Origin: Bedellia somnulentella
Taxonomy: Eukaryota > Arthropoda > Insecta > Lepidoptera > Bedelliidae
Direction: 5' to 3'
Length of the DNA: 64,000 nt
NCBI GenBank assembly: GCA_963576735.1
Contig: OY755187.1
Span: forward strand, 6,696,001-6,760,000
Shown here: positions 55,255 to 64,000 of the stretch, one piece after another
Position numbering within the stretch: the stretch's first letter is position 1
Layout: each line of letters opens with the position of its first letter
The notes under the pieces: model-generated
Seen by the model: only the letters and a program-made list of their open reading frames with translations
Told to the model about the DNA's origin: nothing
Databases searched by the model: none
Made by a program: the position numbers and the translations under genes

Positions 55255-55810
55255 GTGTGTACAAGGCCAGATATTGTGCATGCAGTTAACTATCTTAGTC
55301 AATTTAACAGTTGTTATACTGAAAGCCTCTGGACAGCTGCTAAAAGAGTTTTAAGATATTTAAAGGGTACCACAACTGTAGGACTGACCTATAGTAAAGA
55401 TAAAAATCTTGATTCTGTGGTGGGCTATGCAGATGCAAGTCATGGTTCATGTCGTGATTGAAAATCCTACACAGGAATAGTTTTTCTATGGCAAGGAGGA
55501 GCTATTAACTGGGAAAGTAGAAAAAAAGAGACTGTAGCTCTCTCTACTGCAGAGGCTGAATATGTCGCAATATCTGAAGCAGCTAGGGAAGCTATCTTTC
55601 TTAAGAGGTTTATATCTGAGATAACTTTCAAGGAGGAGAAGCCTATCAGAGTTTTTAGTGATAGTCAATCTGCTATTGCAATTGCGCAGAACCCTGTACA
55701 TCATCAGCGAACAAAGCATATAGACGTGCGCCACCACTTTGTGAGAGAAGTAATTGAATGTGGACATTATGAGGTTGGACTATGTGCAGACAGCACGAAT
55801 GCTAGCTGAT
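55255..55810 (+). pseudogene. Copia RNaseH, truncated
   Basis: TRPDIVHAVNYLSQFNSCYT, AAKRVLRYLKGTTTVGLTYS, VVGYADASHGS, a TGA at 55459-55461, then INWESRKKETVALSTAEAEY, IRVFSDSQSAIAIAQNPVHH, RTKHIDVRHHFVRE. The element ends after CADSTNAS; the ADxLTKxL end is missing. Confidence 0.9.
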
Positions 55811-56177
55811 ACTTTTAAGATTAAGATTATTTAAGATTAAGATTATATATTCAGAAAAAAGACAAATGGATAAGACTTAAAATAAAATACGACATAAAAA
55901 GTTTACAAAAGAAAAATATGGTCGTTTACACACGCTGATGCTGTACTAGGTCGAACCCGTATTACAGTCACCAGAGTCTTCCAATGTTTACAAGTAAAAG
56001 TGATATTAAAGTCTTAACAATGATAAAATGTAAACAAAACTAGTCAGTGCTTTAGATAAATTGGGAAACATATTATATTAAAATAATGCAAGATAAATAT
56101 AATTAGTGCGATTAATAACTGGTTTAGAAACAAACGTAATAAGAGAAATAAAAGATAATATTAATTAGAAATATATA
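55811..56177. other. Unassigned AT-rich interval
   Basis: No gene. The Copia end should lie at about 55810; no LTR recognised. Confidence 0.4.
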
Positions 56178-56178
56178 A

Positions 56179-56227
<49 letters not shown>
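56178..56227. repeat. (TA)n microsatellite
   Basis: About 25 TA units. 56228-56400 is AT-rich without features. Confidence 0.95.
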
Positions 56228-56235
<8 letters not shown>

Positions 56236-56404
56236 TAGTAAAAGTAATATGTAAATAAATATACTTTGAGAATATGTGTATATGAACTCGTATTATTTAA
56301 TGTGTAATATAAAAAAAATATACTTAATTTGACATATATAGTATGATGAAAAGTCCTGAACCTTAATATTACTACAAATGAGAATTGTAAAAAAATAATA
56401 AAAA

Positions 56405-56520
56405 ATAACATACATAACATAACATAAACGTTCACGCCGAATATCCCCGAAGGGGTTGGCAGAGGTACTAATACTTCTGAACATCACGTGACTTTGTCAC
56501 GTGGTGTTCAGTTCAGAGTA
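56405..56520 (-). repeat. LINE 3' tail shared with SINE family 1
   Basis: Minus strand ACTCTGAAC..GAACACCACGTG, GACAAAGTCACGTGATGTTC, CCCCTTCGGGGATATTCGG, CGTGAACG then (TTATG)n. It is the same 3' end as SINE family 1 and lies 52 bp after the stop codon of the LINE ORF at 56572. Either this is the LINE's own 3' end (SINE/LINE tail sharing) or a 5'-truncated SINE copy. Confidence 0.8.
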
Positions 56521-56571
56521 TAATAAAAAATAATAATAAAAATAGTCAATGTTACTTCAGTTGAGAACTAA

Positions 56572-56907
56572 CTATTTTAGATAAGTTAGCAGTTCTTCCG
56601 TTGAAATGTAATCAGTATTGCGGAGAAATTTGCTAACTGTTAGTTTGCATTGATGAGGAGAAAGGTGAAAAATGTTGAGTTTATGATTAATTCTATTATA
56701 TAAATGTGGACCCAAAAAATTTAAAAACCTTTGAGCAAAAGAAGTTCTGCATAATTTTGAAGAATATACTCGATGGATATTACGTCTAGAAATTTCTTCA
56801 TTACACTGGGTATTTTGGACATTAGACAATTTATGTATTTTAATTACACTTGATAAAACATATAATTTGCGAACTGATAACACGTCAGCTATTTTGAATA
56901 AGTTGGT
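56572..56907 (-). pseudogene. LINE ORF2, C-terminal segment (continuation of 62756-64000)
   Basis: Minus strand NLFKIADVLSVRKLYVLSSV, IHKLSNVQNTQCNEEIS, RRNIHRVYSSKLCRTSFAQR, FLGPHLYNRINHKLNIF, RNTDYISTEELLTYLK stop. It joins in frame to ...NLPFRTPTTN at 62756 across the BEL element. L.VRKLYI...I...H and FLGP.LYN.I are C-terminal landmarks of Jockey/CR1-group LINEs. Confidence 0.8.
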
Positions 56908-57131
56908 TGTACGGGCCAATAGCCGTACATTTTGCTATGTAAACAATTTTACCTTAGTGACCTAAATTAAGTCAGTTCATGTCCGTCATCAACCGCGCGC
57001 GACACGTACTTATCCTCATATCATTATAGAATAGTTATCAGTTTAAATAAATCAAATTATCATAATTATATACTTCTTTTATCATTTCTATCATCTTATC
57101 AAATTGGTGTGTGGACCTGGCCCTCACAACA
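56908..57131 (+). repeat. BEL 5' LTR
   Basis: 224 bp. Followed by ATGGTCCTTCGAG, the probable primer-binding region. 57132-57487 is untranslated leader with two partial repeats of TATCATATCAACTTATCAGTG. Confidence 0.95.
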
Positions 57132-57487
57132 TATGGTCCTTCGAGTTTTTTTGGACAGGCGGGGCTAACAATCGCGAACTTCGAACTTCCGGAACACGTG
57201 TTTTTGTAGCCTAATTACTTCCTGTGACTAGCAGTTCAATATCGAGAACAATATCATATCAATTTATCAGTGACTATTAAAAAGACTAATCAAAAACTTT
57301 AAACTATCATATCATATCAACTTATCAGTGAACAATTTATAAGTGAAGTGACTCCTTTGAATTTGGATTTAATCGGGTCAGACAGATCTGGTTGTTCCCG
57401 CCAGGAATTCGAAGCAGAGTCATCGAGGTGGTTTGGCAGCTTATCAAGTAAGATCCACCCATTTTATTATCATCAGCTTTTATATCA

Positions 57488-58935
57488 ATGAGCAGCGAGA
57501 TGGAAGATATCTTAGCTACTCAGCAGCAGATTATCAACGGCGTAGAACAATTTTACGTTAATTTTAAGAAAGACAACTTTGAGAGGAAGCATTCACTTGG
57601 CTACGCTAAAAGGAAACTCGAACCCCTTGACGCGTATTGGAGAGAATTTCAGACAAACCATATCAAACTTTGCGGATTTAACATCCCGAATCATCAATAT
57701 TTTACGCAAAATCAATACGAAAGTTGTAAAAGTAGGTACGAGTATATAAAAAGCAAGATAGAAGCTGTTCAACATGAAAAACCAGCTTCCCTGCTGAAGC
57801 CACCAGTTCTCGTGGTTGGCGAGGCATTCGCCAGCTCCTCAGGAGAAGGCGGCGCGGGCTCCGGCGCGCAGGCCGGGAACACCATCGCCTACTCTACATC
57901 ATCATTCGCAATTTGCTTCAACCTCTACTCTAAAGTTATCTGAGAAAATGAAGGAGTTATTAAAAAGGCAGAACAGTAATTTCAGAGCTCTACAGCGTAC
58001 GTTAACAGGTATCCACATGAATAATATAACGGAGAAGTGGGAATTAGAAGATACATTACGCAGCATCCAAGCTAGATGGCAGATCATAGACTCGCTACAT
58101 TGGGAGTTGGACAGCGAACTGGAGGGAAAACATGAGGAGTATGAAGAAGCTTTCTCTTATTACGAGCAAAGCTACAGCAACGTCAAAAAAGAACTTAACA
58201 AGAAGATGTGGTCGACTCAACATAGGGACAAACTGACTCCACAGATGGATATACCTTCTTTTGAAGGCAATTATCACCAGTGGGTGTCCTTCAAGGACCT
58301 GTTTACGGAAACAATCCATCTAAATCCTTCATTATCAGGCGCACAGAAGATGCAGTATTTAAAATCAAAGGTGAAAGGAGAAGCTGAACGTTTAATCCAA
58401 CACCTTCCTATCAGCTCTGAGAATTATGACGTTTGTTGGCAACTACTTAATCAACGATTCAATAACAAAAAACTAATTTTCACATCCCTTATCAATATCA
58501 TAATGAACATCCCTATCATGCAATCAGTATCAATTCACGGCATCAAGCGCCTTCACGACTCGGCGTCAGAATCGCTCAACGCTATCAAAAAACTTGGTGT
58601 GGATACCAGTAGCTGGGATCCATTGCTCGTCCACATTCTAGCACAAAAGTTGGACTCAGAGACTCACAATGAGTACTTGGCCTCTCTAAAAGAACCAAGA
58701 GAACTACCGAATTGAGATGAATTCTTAAAATATCTCGAAAATAAATTCACAACATTGGAGTCGTCGCGCAAGAAACAGGAGAATATGATATCAAAAACGG
58801 GTCCAAATTACAATCAAAATCATTCAAAATATCAATACTCAAAACCTACTTATTTGAAACAATCATTTACGGCGATAAATAACTCAATTTCGCAACGCAA
58901 ATAATCAGGGCACTGCAAGAGTTCAACGCTCGGGC
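57488..58935 (+). pseudogene. BEL/Pao gag (DUF1759), frame changes and a stop
   Basis: MSSEMEDILATQQQIINGVE at 57488. A helical N-terminal region is followed by an Ala/Gly-rich linker; the frame then changes at about 57905 into KMKELLKRQNSNFRALQRTL. DUF1759 core: LTPQMDIPSFEGNYHQWVSF, KDLFTETIHLNPSLSGAQKM, QYLKSKVKGEAERLIQHLPI, CWQLLNQRFNNKK. A TGA at 58713-58715 interrupts ...ELPN|DEFLKYLENKF. The zinc-knuckle region expected before the protease is missing (58860-58935). The Gag would form the particle; this copy probably cannot make it whole. Confidence 0.85.
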
Positions 58936-59376
58936 GTGTCACAGCCGCAATCATCATCATCAGCAAGAATGGAAAATGGTCAAATACGTGGAACTTCGCA
59001 CGTGTCATTGCAACCACATAACGTCACCGAGATCCTATTAGCAACAGCAATTATCAATATCAAGGGAGCCGACGGGAGCTATCATACATTCAGAGCCTTG
59101 CTGGACCAAGGATCGCAAACATCCCTTATCACGGAGCGAGCGGTACAAGAGCTTGGTCTTTCGCGGAAAAAATGCCTAGGAACTATATCAGGCGTAGGAA
59201 TGAAGGAAAACAGCTGTAAGGGCCTGATCAGCATACAATGTTCATCAGTAAACCATGACTTTTCATTCTCTATGGAAGCATTTATCATGAATCATCTTAT
59301 CAGGAACCTGCCTAGTTATTCATTTGCGGAACCACAGTGGGACTTTTTAGAAAACATCAACCTAGCGGACCCTTAA
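58936..59376 (+). pseudogene. BEL/Pao aspartic protease
   Basis: TEILLATAIINIKGADGSYH, FRALLDQGSQTSLITERAVQ, ELGLSRKKCLGTISGVGM, then ENINLADP. LLDQGSQxS is the DxGS active site in the form used by BEL/Pao. The next residues (FYVSRPVDLLLGAEVY) are in this frame after a TAA at 59374-59376. Confidence 0.88.
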
Positions 59377-60360
59377 TTCTACGTGAGCCGTCCAGTAGAT
59401 TTACTGCTAGGAGCAGAAGTATATTCAAAAAAATATTAATGAATGGAATTTGTAAAATTGATGACAACCTTCCTATTGCGCAACAGACGTGCTTAGGTTG
59501 GATTTTAAGCGGTAGTTTCAGATCATATCAATGCAACATCGTATTACATAACATGGACGAAATACAACAAATCGAGGATATCACGGAAACATCATCATTA
59601 TCAGTATCAGATCAAAATGTCATCAAGTTTTATGAAGAAACAACAAAACAAAAAGCTTTCGCCCAATTTCATCAATTAGAACGTAAATTAAATAACAATA
59701 AAAACATCTCGGAACAATATAAAGTATTTATGAATAAGTACAAACAGCTCGGTCATATGACACCAGCCGATAACAACATGAAACCCGACTATTATAAGCC
59801 CCATCATCATGTGACTAGAGAGGACTCTATTAGCAGCAAGTTAAGAGTTGTTTTCAATGCTAGCACACCAGGACTGCCATCAAACTTAAGTCTCAATGAC
59901 CTCATGGAGAGGGACCCGAATCTGCAGCAAACAATCAAGTCTATACCACTGGACTGCTGGCGCTATGCGGAATCCAAGGACAGCCCAGCTGACTGCGCAA
60001 GCAGAGGTATCAAACCGGAGCAACTACAAAACCATAGTATATGGTGGCAAGGGCCCTCATGGCTACCTACATATCATAACAGAGATGCGGAAAGGACACT
60101 TTACTCGACTGAAAAGGAGGTAAAAAAGATCAAACAAGTGAACAGTGTTCTTATATCAGAAAAGGCAATCACCAAGATACTGGATCACTACAGCTCATTT
60201 TCAAAAGCTGTACCAGCAACAGCGTGGCTCGCACGATTTATCAAATATCTATCAGACATTAGGAATGGGTATGTGAGGGTGATGACTGTGAAGACGAAGA
60301 ACGGAGTATTAAAACTCTCTCGTCCACCTGTCCATTCAACTAACTGCTCCAAAAATGTAT
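59337..60360 (+). pseudogene. BEL/Pao pol remnant with two internal deletions, frame kept open
   Basis: After an A-run near 59430 the correct frame is NGICKIDDNLPIAQQTCLGW, ILSGSF, then FYEETTKQKAFAQFH. RT starts SKLRVVFNASTPGLPSNLSL, NDLMERDPNLQQTIKSI; there it jumps directly to the post-RNaseH block CWRYAESKDSPADCASRGIK, HSIWWQGPSWL. The RT palm (catalytic Asp pair) and RNaseH are gone. It next jumps from AWLARFIKYLSDIRN to the integrase C-terminal GYVRVMTVKTKNGVLKLSRP, without the catalytic core. The open frame still continues into Env. Confidence 0.85.
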
Positions 60361-62328
60361 CATCTTCATCAAGCAATCAAGACCTAAAACAACCCACTGC
60401 ATCAATAGAAAATAATAAAAGACCACAGAGTACAATCAGGAAGAAAAACATAAACCTTTTATCATTAGCTTCATTACTATTGTTTTTCTTCAGCTTGTTA
60501 ACCACGTCGCAATGCGCCTACAACTTCACAAAATTACCACCTAATCAAATGTTATACTTCGACAAATTGAGCAACATGCAAATTATAAAGGACGACTGGC
60601 GACTCGTTGTCTATTATGACTTAGATCCGTATTGGGCTGGACTAGAAACACTTAATAAACAATTAAAATACCTGGACGGCTCATGTTCTGCGATAAGAGG
60701 TCAGTCACATTGCGAACAGATCATATCACAATTACAGCACGGGTTCTCAGAAATACGCTACTACAATGAGGTTTTGCTGACTCAAAAGCCGAGCGTGTAC
60801 GACAGACGGCATCGTCGCGGACTGATAAACGGTATTGGAAACCTAGCAAACAACTTATTCGGAATATTAGACGATAAGTTCGCTTCAAAATACGAAAGGG
60901 ACATCAGCCTAATTAGAGAAAATGAAAATCATTTAGCGAAGTTATGGAAAAATCAAACGTCAGTTGTAGAAGCAGAATTTAACCTTATGAAAAGAATGGA
61001 GAGTTTTATAAATAAACAGCACAAATCTATCAATCAACGCTTATCAAGTTTCGAAAACACAATGAATACCATGGGAAAACAAATAAATTACTCATCACTG
61101 ATAAACGATTTCACTATGTCATCAATAATAGCCAACAATATGTTAAATCAAATTAAATCTGTGCAGACTGTTCTACTTGACACCATCACAGATATATACA
61201 ATGGAAAGCTGAGCTTACATATGTTGACCCCGGAACAATTACACCAAGAGTTAAATATCATATCAGCACAAATACCGAGAGATTTAAGCATCCCGACATC
61301 AGAGGTACAATTACCTAAACTTTATCATCTTCTTAAAGTAAAATCAAAAATATCAAGAGAGTATTTAATCTTCGAGATTTCCATACCTCTACTATCAAGA
61401 AATATGTATGAAATATATCAAGTCCTTCCCATTCCGAAACAATCATACAAGAATATGATAAAAATAGTCCCTATATCAAGTTACGTAGCGATAAACCTAC
61501 AGAAAGAGTCTATGATACCGATTACTGCCGAAGATATTAATTCATGCTTAAACCAAAACGAAGACACAATTTTATGCCATATCAGCAAACCAATGATTCA
61601 TTTATCAAATGATGAATGCGAGAAGAATAATCAAACATCCATTTGTAACTCAATTACCACTGATTGCAGAAACAGTTGGATAGAACTACATCCCATCAAT
61701 AGTTACATGTATTTTTGTTGTAATCAATGCAACATCAAAATATTATGCAAAGACCAAGCTGTCGCGCTACAGCTGAGTCAGGCTGGATTATTTACTCTAT
61801 CTGGAGAATGCACTATCAGAGCTAAGGAATTCACCGTAACATCCCATTACCAAAGGTTTAACAACCTGACCATAAAGGCCGACTTATCAATCCCAGAAAT
61901 AGCACCAATCAACAACATCATCAACATTACCTTACCTGTTAACGCTAATATCAGAATATCACGAATCAGAGCTAAATTTAATCAAGCAGAAAATAGATGC
62001 TATGAAAGAAGAAACTCCGCTACTATCAGACAGAGCGACATATCACGACATCCATCAATACACGGTTCTGTACGGCATGCTGGGAGTGATGGCGGCGGCG
62101 GGCGGCTGGTTTCTGTGGAGGCGGCGGCGGCGCGGGCGCTCCGCCGGGGACGCGGCGACGGCCACGGGCGGCCCTAAGCCCGAGCCTGCTGTTCTCTACA
62201 GGGTTAAGTGTAGTGCATGTGAAATAGCAAATTTCGGTCGTGATAATTTAAATTTTCAGTGTAGTGAGAGTGGTTACAAAGTCCCTATAGTGAGCCCGCG
62301 TAATAAAAAGTTCAATAGATCAATGTGA
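60361..62328 (+). pseudogene. Errantivirus-type Env (F-like glycoprotein), one frame break near the end
   Basis: Signal-like hydrophobic segment LLSLASLLLFFFSLLTTSQC at about 60457-60520. Ectodomain start PPNQMLYFDKLSNMQIIKDD, WRLVVYYDLDPYW. Basic furin-type cleavage motif RRHRR at about 60808-60822, followed by the fusion-peptide-like GLINGIGNLANNLFGILDD. Helical region, Cys-rich C-terminal ectodomain (CLNQNEDTILC, CNQCNIKILC), then membrane anchor YTVLYGMLGVMAAAGGWFLW and an Arg-rich tail, read in the frame opening at 62002. The main frame runs to 62177 out of phase, so a frame change at about 61990 separates ectodomain and anchor. Insect Env of this type is related to baculovirus F proteins. 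The codon-rich GC patch at 62080-62180 differs from the rest. Confidence 0.85.
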
Positions 62329-62531
62329 AAATAAAAATAAATAAGTGCGAATTAAAAATCCTTTTAATACTTTAGTGGACTTTAAGTTTTTGTTGAAAAA
62401 ATAAAATTAATATTGTTCAGTCATCATGTCTCATGTCAATCATCATCATTATTAATACATATATCATATTATTTTTTTCTGCCTTTATCATTAATTTAAT
62501 AGATTTTCCTTCCTTCTCTGGTGGGGGAGTA

Positions 62532-62755
62532 TGTACGGGCCAATAGCCGTACATTTTGCTATGTAAACAATTTTACCTTAGTGACCTAAATTAAGTCAGT
62601 TCATGTCCGTCATCAACCGCGCGCGACACGTACTCATCCTCATATCATTATAGAATAGTTATCAGTTTAAATAAATCAAATTATCATAATTATATACTTC
62701 TTTTATCATTTCTATCATCTTATCAAATTGGTGTGTGGACCTGGCCCTCACAACA
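62532..62755 (+). repeat. BEL 3' LTR
   Basis: 224 bp, see element. 62329-62531 is the 3' untranslated part ending in the purine tract. Confidence 0.95.
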
Positions 62756-64000
62756 TTGGTCGTAGGGGTACGAAAGGGCAAATTATAGCTCACCTTGAGA
62801 ATTGCTCTTTGAGATCTTTCGAGTTTTAGCATGTAAGATTTAGAAGCACCACCCCAAACTCTAATACAATAAGACAATAGTGATTGAGTAAGCGCGTAGT
62901 AGATCGTTTTTAGTAGTTTCAGGTCTACTAAAGATCTTAAGTGTCGAAAAAGAGCCATCAATTTTCGGATTTTAGCCGAAAGTGTTGAGATATGTTTCTC
63001 AAATGTAAGGTGCTGGTCGATGATAATACCAAGGTATTAAATGTTATCAACTCTGTCAATGCAAAAGGATGAGCAAGAACATGGAAAAACAGAAGAGATA
63101 TTGAAAATTTCACAATTTCCTGAATGAACTAACAGTTTATAAGCATCAGGGAATGATTGGGTCGTTTTATTAATAGTGAAACATATATACTTAGTTTTTT
63201 GGATATTGAGAGCGAGCTGATTATTTATTAACCATCTATTTACATTATCAAGACCTTGTTGAGCAAAATAAAACGTTTTATTCCAAGTTTTTTCAGAAAA
63301 TAATAAGGCAGTGTCATCCGCAAAAGTTATTATTTTACCATTGATCAACTTAAGATTGCACAGCTCATTAATATAAACTAAAAAAAGCGTAGGACCCAAG
63401 ACACTTCCTTGTGGAACACCATATGATATTGGCTTAGCTGTACCCGAAAACTCACCTATCCTTACACTCTGACATCTATCACTAAGGTAACTAATAAAAA
63501 GTTTAAGTTGAGTATCACGTACACCCAGGGACTCAAGTCTATCAATCAAAATGGGGATATACACTGTATCAAACGCTTTTTGTATATCTATAAACAGTGC
63601 AAGACACTTTTCCGATTTATCTAACCTTTCTACTACCCAGTTAGTTAGATTTAAGGCAGCATCTTCAGTAGACCTTCGACTTCTAAATCCATATTGGTTA
63701 TCTGATAAAAATCCGAACTTTTCTAAATACTTTATTAACTGACGATTTATGATGGTTTCTAAAATTTTAGACATTGTTGGTAAAAGAGAAATGGGACGAT
63801 AGTTACTAAAAGTTTCTTTGGGACCGGATTTATGAATAGGGATGACAACAGATCTTTTGAAAGCGTTTGGAAAGATCCCCGAAGACAGAGAAAGATTAAA
63901 TATGTGCACTAAAAGACCAGATAGAATAGATGAATTTGGTTTTAAAATTTTAGCTGTCAGGTTATCCCAGCCTGATGATCATTTATTTTTTAAAGATTTG
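62756..64000 (-). pseudogene. LINE ORF2 reverse transcriptase, interrupted by BEL, runs off the window
   Basis: The minus strand from the window edge: LTAKILKPNSSILSGLLVHI, FKRSVVIPIHKSGPKETFSN, YRPISLLPTMSKILETIINR, QYGFRSRRSTEDAAL, CLALFIDIQKAFDTV (first Asp), SYGVPQGSVLGPTLFLVYIN, KIITFADDTALLF (catalytic FADD), then after a frame change at about 63040 (DNI...) FEKHISTLSAKIRKLMALFR, YYALTQSLLSYCIRVWGGAS, RSQRAILKVSYNLPFRTPTT. It continues at 56907. RT motifs complete; one frame change and the BEL insertion break it. Jockey/CR1-group; exact clade uncertain. Confidence 0.88.

Larger units (their letters stand above)
51919..55810 (+). mobile_element. Copia retrotransposon, decayed, 3' truncated
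   Basis: Primer site GGTTATTGAGCCCAG at 51919-51933, then gag, protease, integrase, RT and RNaseH in Copia order on the plus strand. Several nonsense and frameshift lesions. The element ends abruptly after DSTNAS in RNaseH at about 55805; the 3' LTR is absent. 55810-55850 has a duplicated TTAAGATTAAGATTA. Confidence 0.9.
56908..62755 (+). mobile_element. BEL/Pao retrotransposon with Env; pol internally deleted
   Basis: LTRs 56908-57131 and 62532-62755, 224 bp each, TGTACGGGCC...CTCACAACA, with one visible difference (T/C near 57012 vs 62636). Purine tract GTGGGGGAGTA before the 3' LTR. Perfect 5-bp target duplication TTGGT at 56903-56907 and 62756-62760. Internal order: gag (57488-58735), protease (58936-59376), a shrunken pol (59337-60360) and Env (60440-62328). 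Near-identical LTRs mean a very recent insertion. Full-length relatives are longer by the missing RT/RNaseH and integrase. Confidence 0.95.

Noticed and set aside
1..64000. CRISPR arrays, operons, ribosome-binding sites, rRNA genes
   Set aside because: The sequence is eukaryotic; no regularly spaced repeats or rRNA-like stretches seen.

Overview
The window is eukaryotic and almost certainly from an insect. Base composition is AT-rich, transposase introns have GT..AG borders, and there are tRNA-derived SINEs plus short repeats (GGTTCCGTAC / CTAGCGACCCGCCCCGG types) that I associate with moths and butterflies. I find no convincing single-copy host gene. Nearly everything recognisable is a transposable element, a fragment of one, or a virus-derived sequence, and many are inserted inside each other. 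A gene-poor, heterochromatin-like region (W chromosome, pericentromere or piRNA cluster) would look like this, but that is inference.

Layout. 1-4190: a hAT element (hAT-1, 367-3785, 8-bp target duplication) splits an unnamed repeat-family gene. 4527-5200: crumbs of a DDE_Tnp_4 transposase and a Gypsy integrase. 5530-7805: a pair of inverted repeats, a SINE and a cysteine-rich repeat-family gene with an intact intron. 7989-9229: broken piggyBac. 9243-10437: PIF/Harbinger transposase with its partner protein encoded antisense in the intron. 12269-22165: a second hAT (hAT-2) cut twice, by a near full-length PHD-finger LINE (12695-17297) and by a Transib element (18127-21001). The Transib in turn carries a 198-bp antisense LINE tail that leaves its reading frame open. 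22847-25067: Gypsy element on the minus strand. 25354-25863: hAT-type MITE. 26497-28545: structurally complete DNA transposon with an intact 560-codon ORF, inserted in a LINE. 29276-34697: FLYWCH finger, errantivirus-type Env remnant, full-length SINE, second Harbinger. 36293-41845: DDE_Tnp_4/SWIM transposase, repeat-family gene, a second Transib and a large near-perfect foldback. 42082-44090: third hAT interrupted by a viral-type membrane glycoprotein. 44091-44902: 5' piece of an errantivirus-like element with a small myristoylation-type membrane protein.

The most unusual object is 45163-47435. It is a young, complete-looking LTR unit (193/198-bp LTRs, Copia-type primer site, polypurine tract, 5-bp target duplication) that contains no gag or pol. 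Its cargo is three rearranged pieces, two antisense and one sense, that look like separate domains of an orthomyxovirus-like PB2 polymerase subunit. It sits inside yet another repeat-family gene (44903-48560). 48671-56400 holds a second SINE family, several repeats and a decayed Copia element. 56908-62755 is a very young BEL/Pao element (224-bp LTRs with one visible difference) that kept gag, protease and Env but lost most of RT/RNaseH and integrase; it is inserted in a LINE (56572-56907 plus 62756-64000).

The elements act as separate parasites. The links between them are a SINE and a LINE that share a 3' tail, Harbinger's two-protein system, and retrotransposon machinery that seems to have captured viral sequences (45163-47435; 42456-43640). 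Function and age statements rest on motifs read by eye; no database search was possible.
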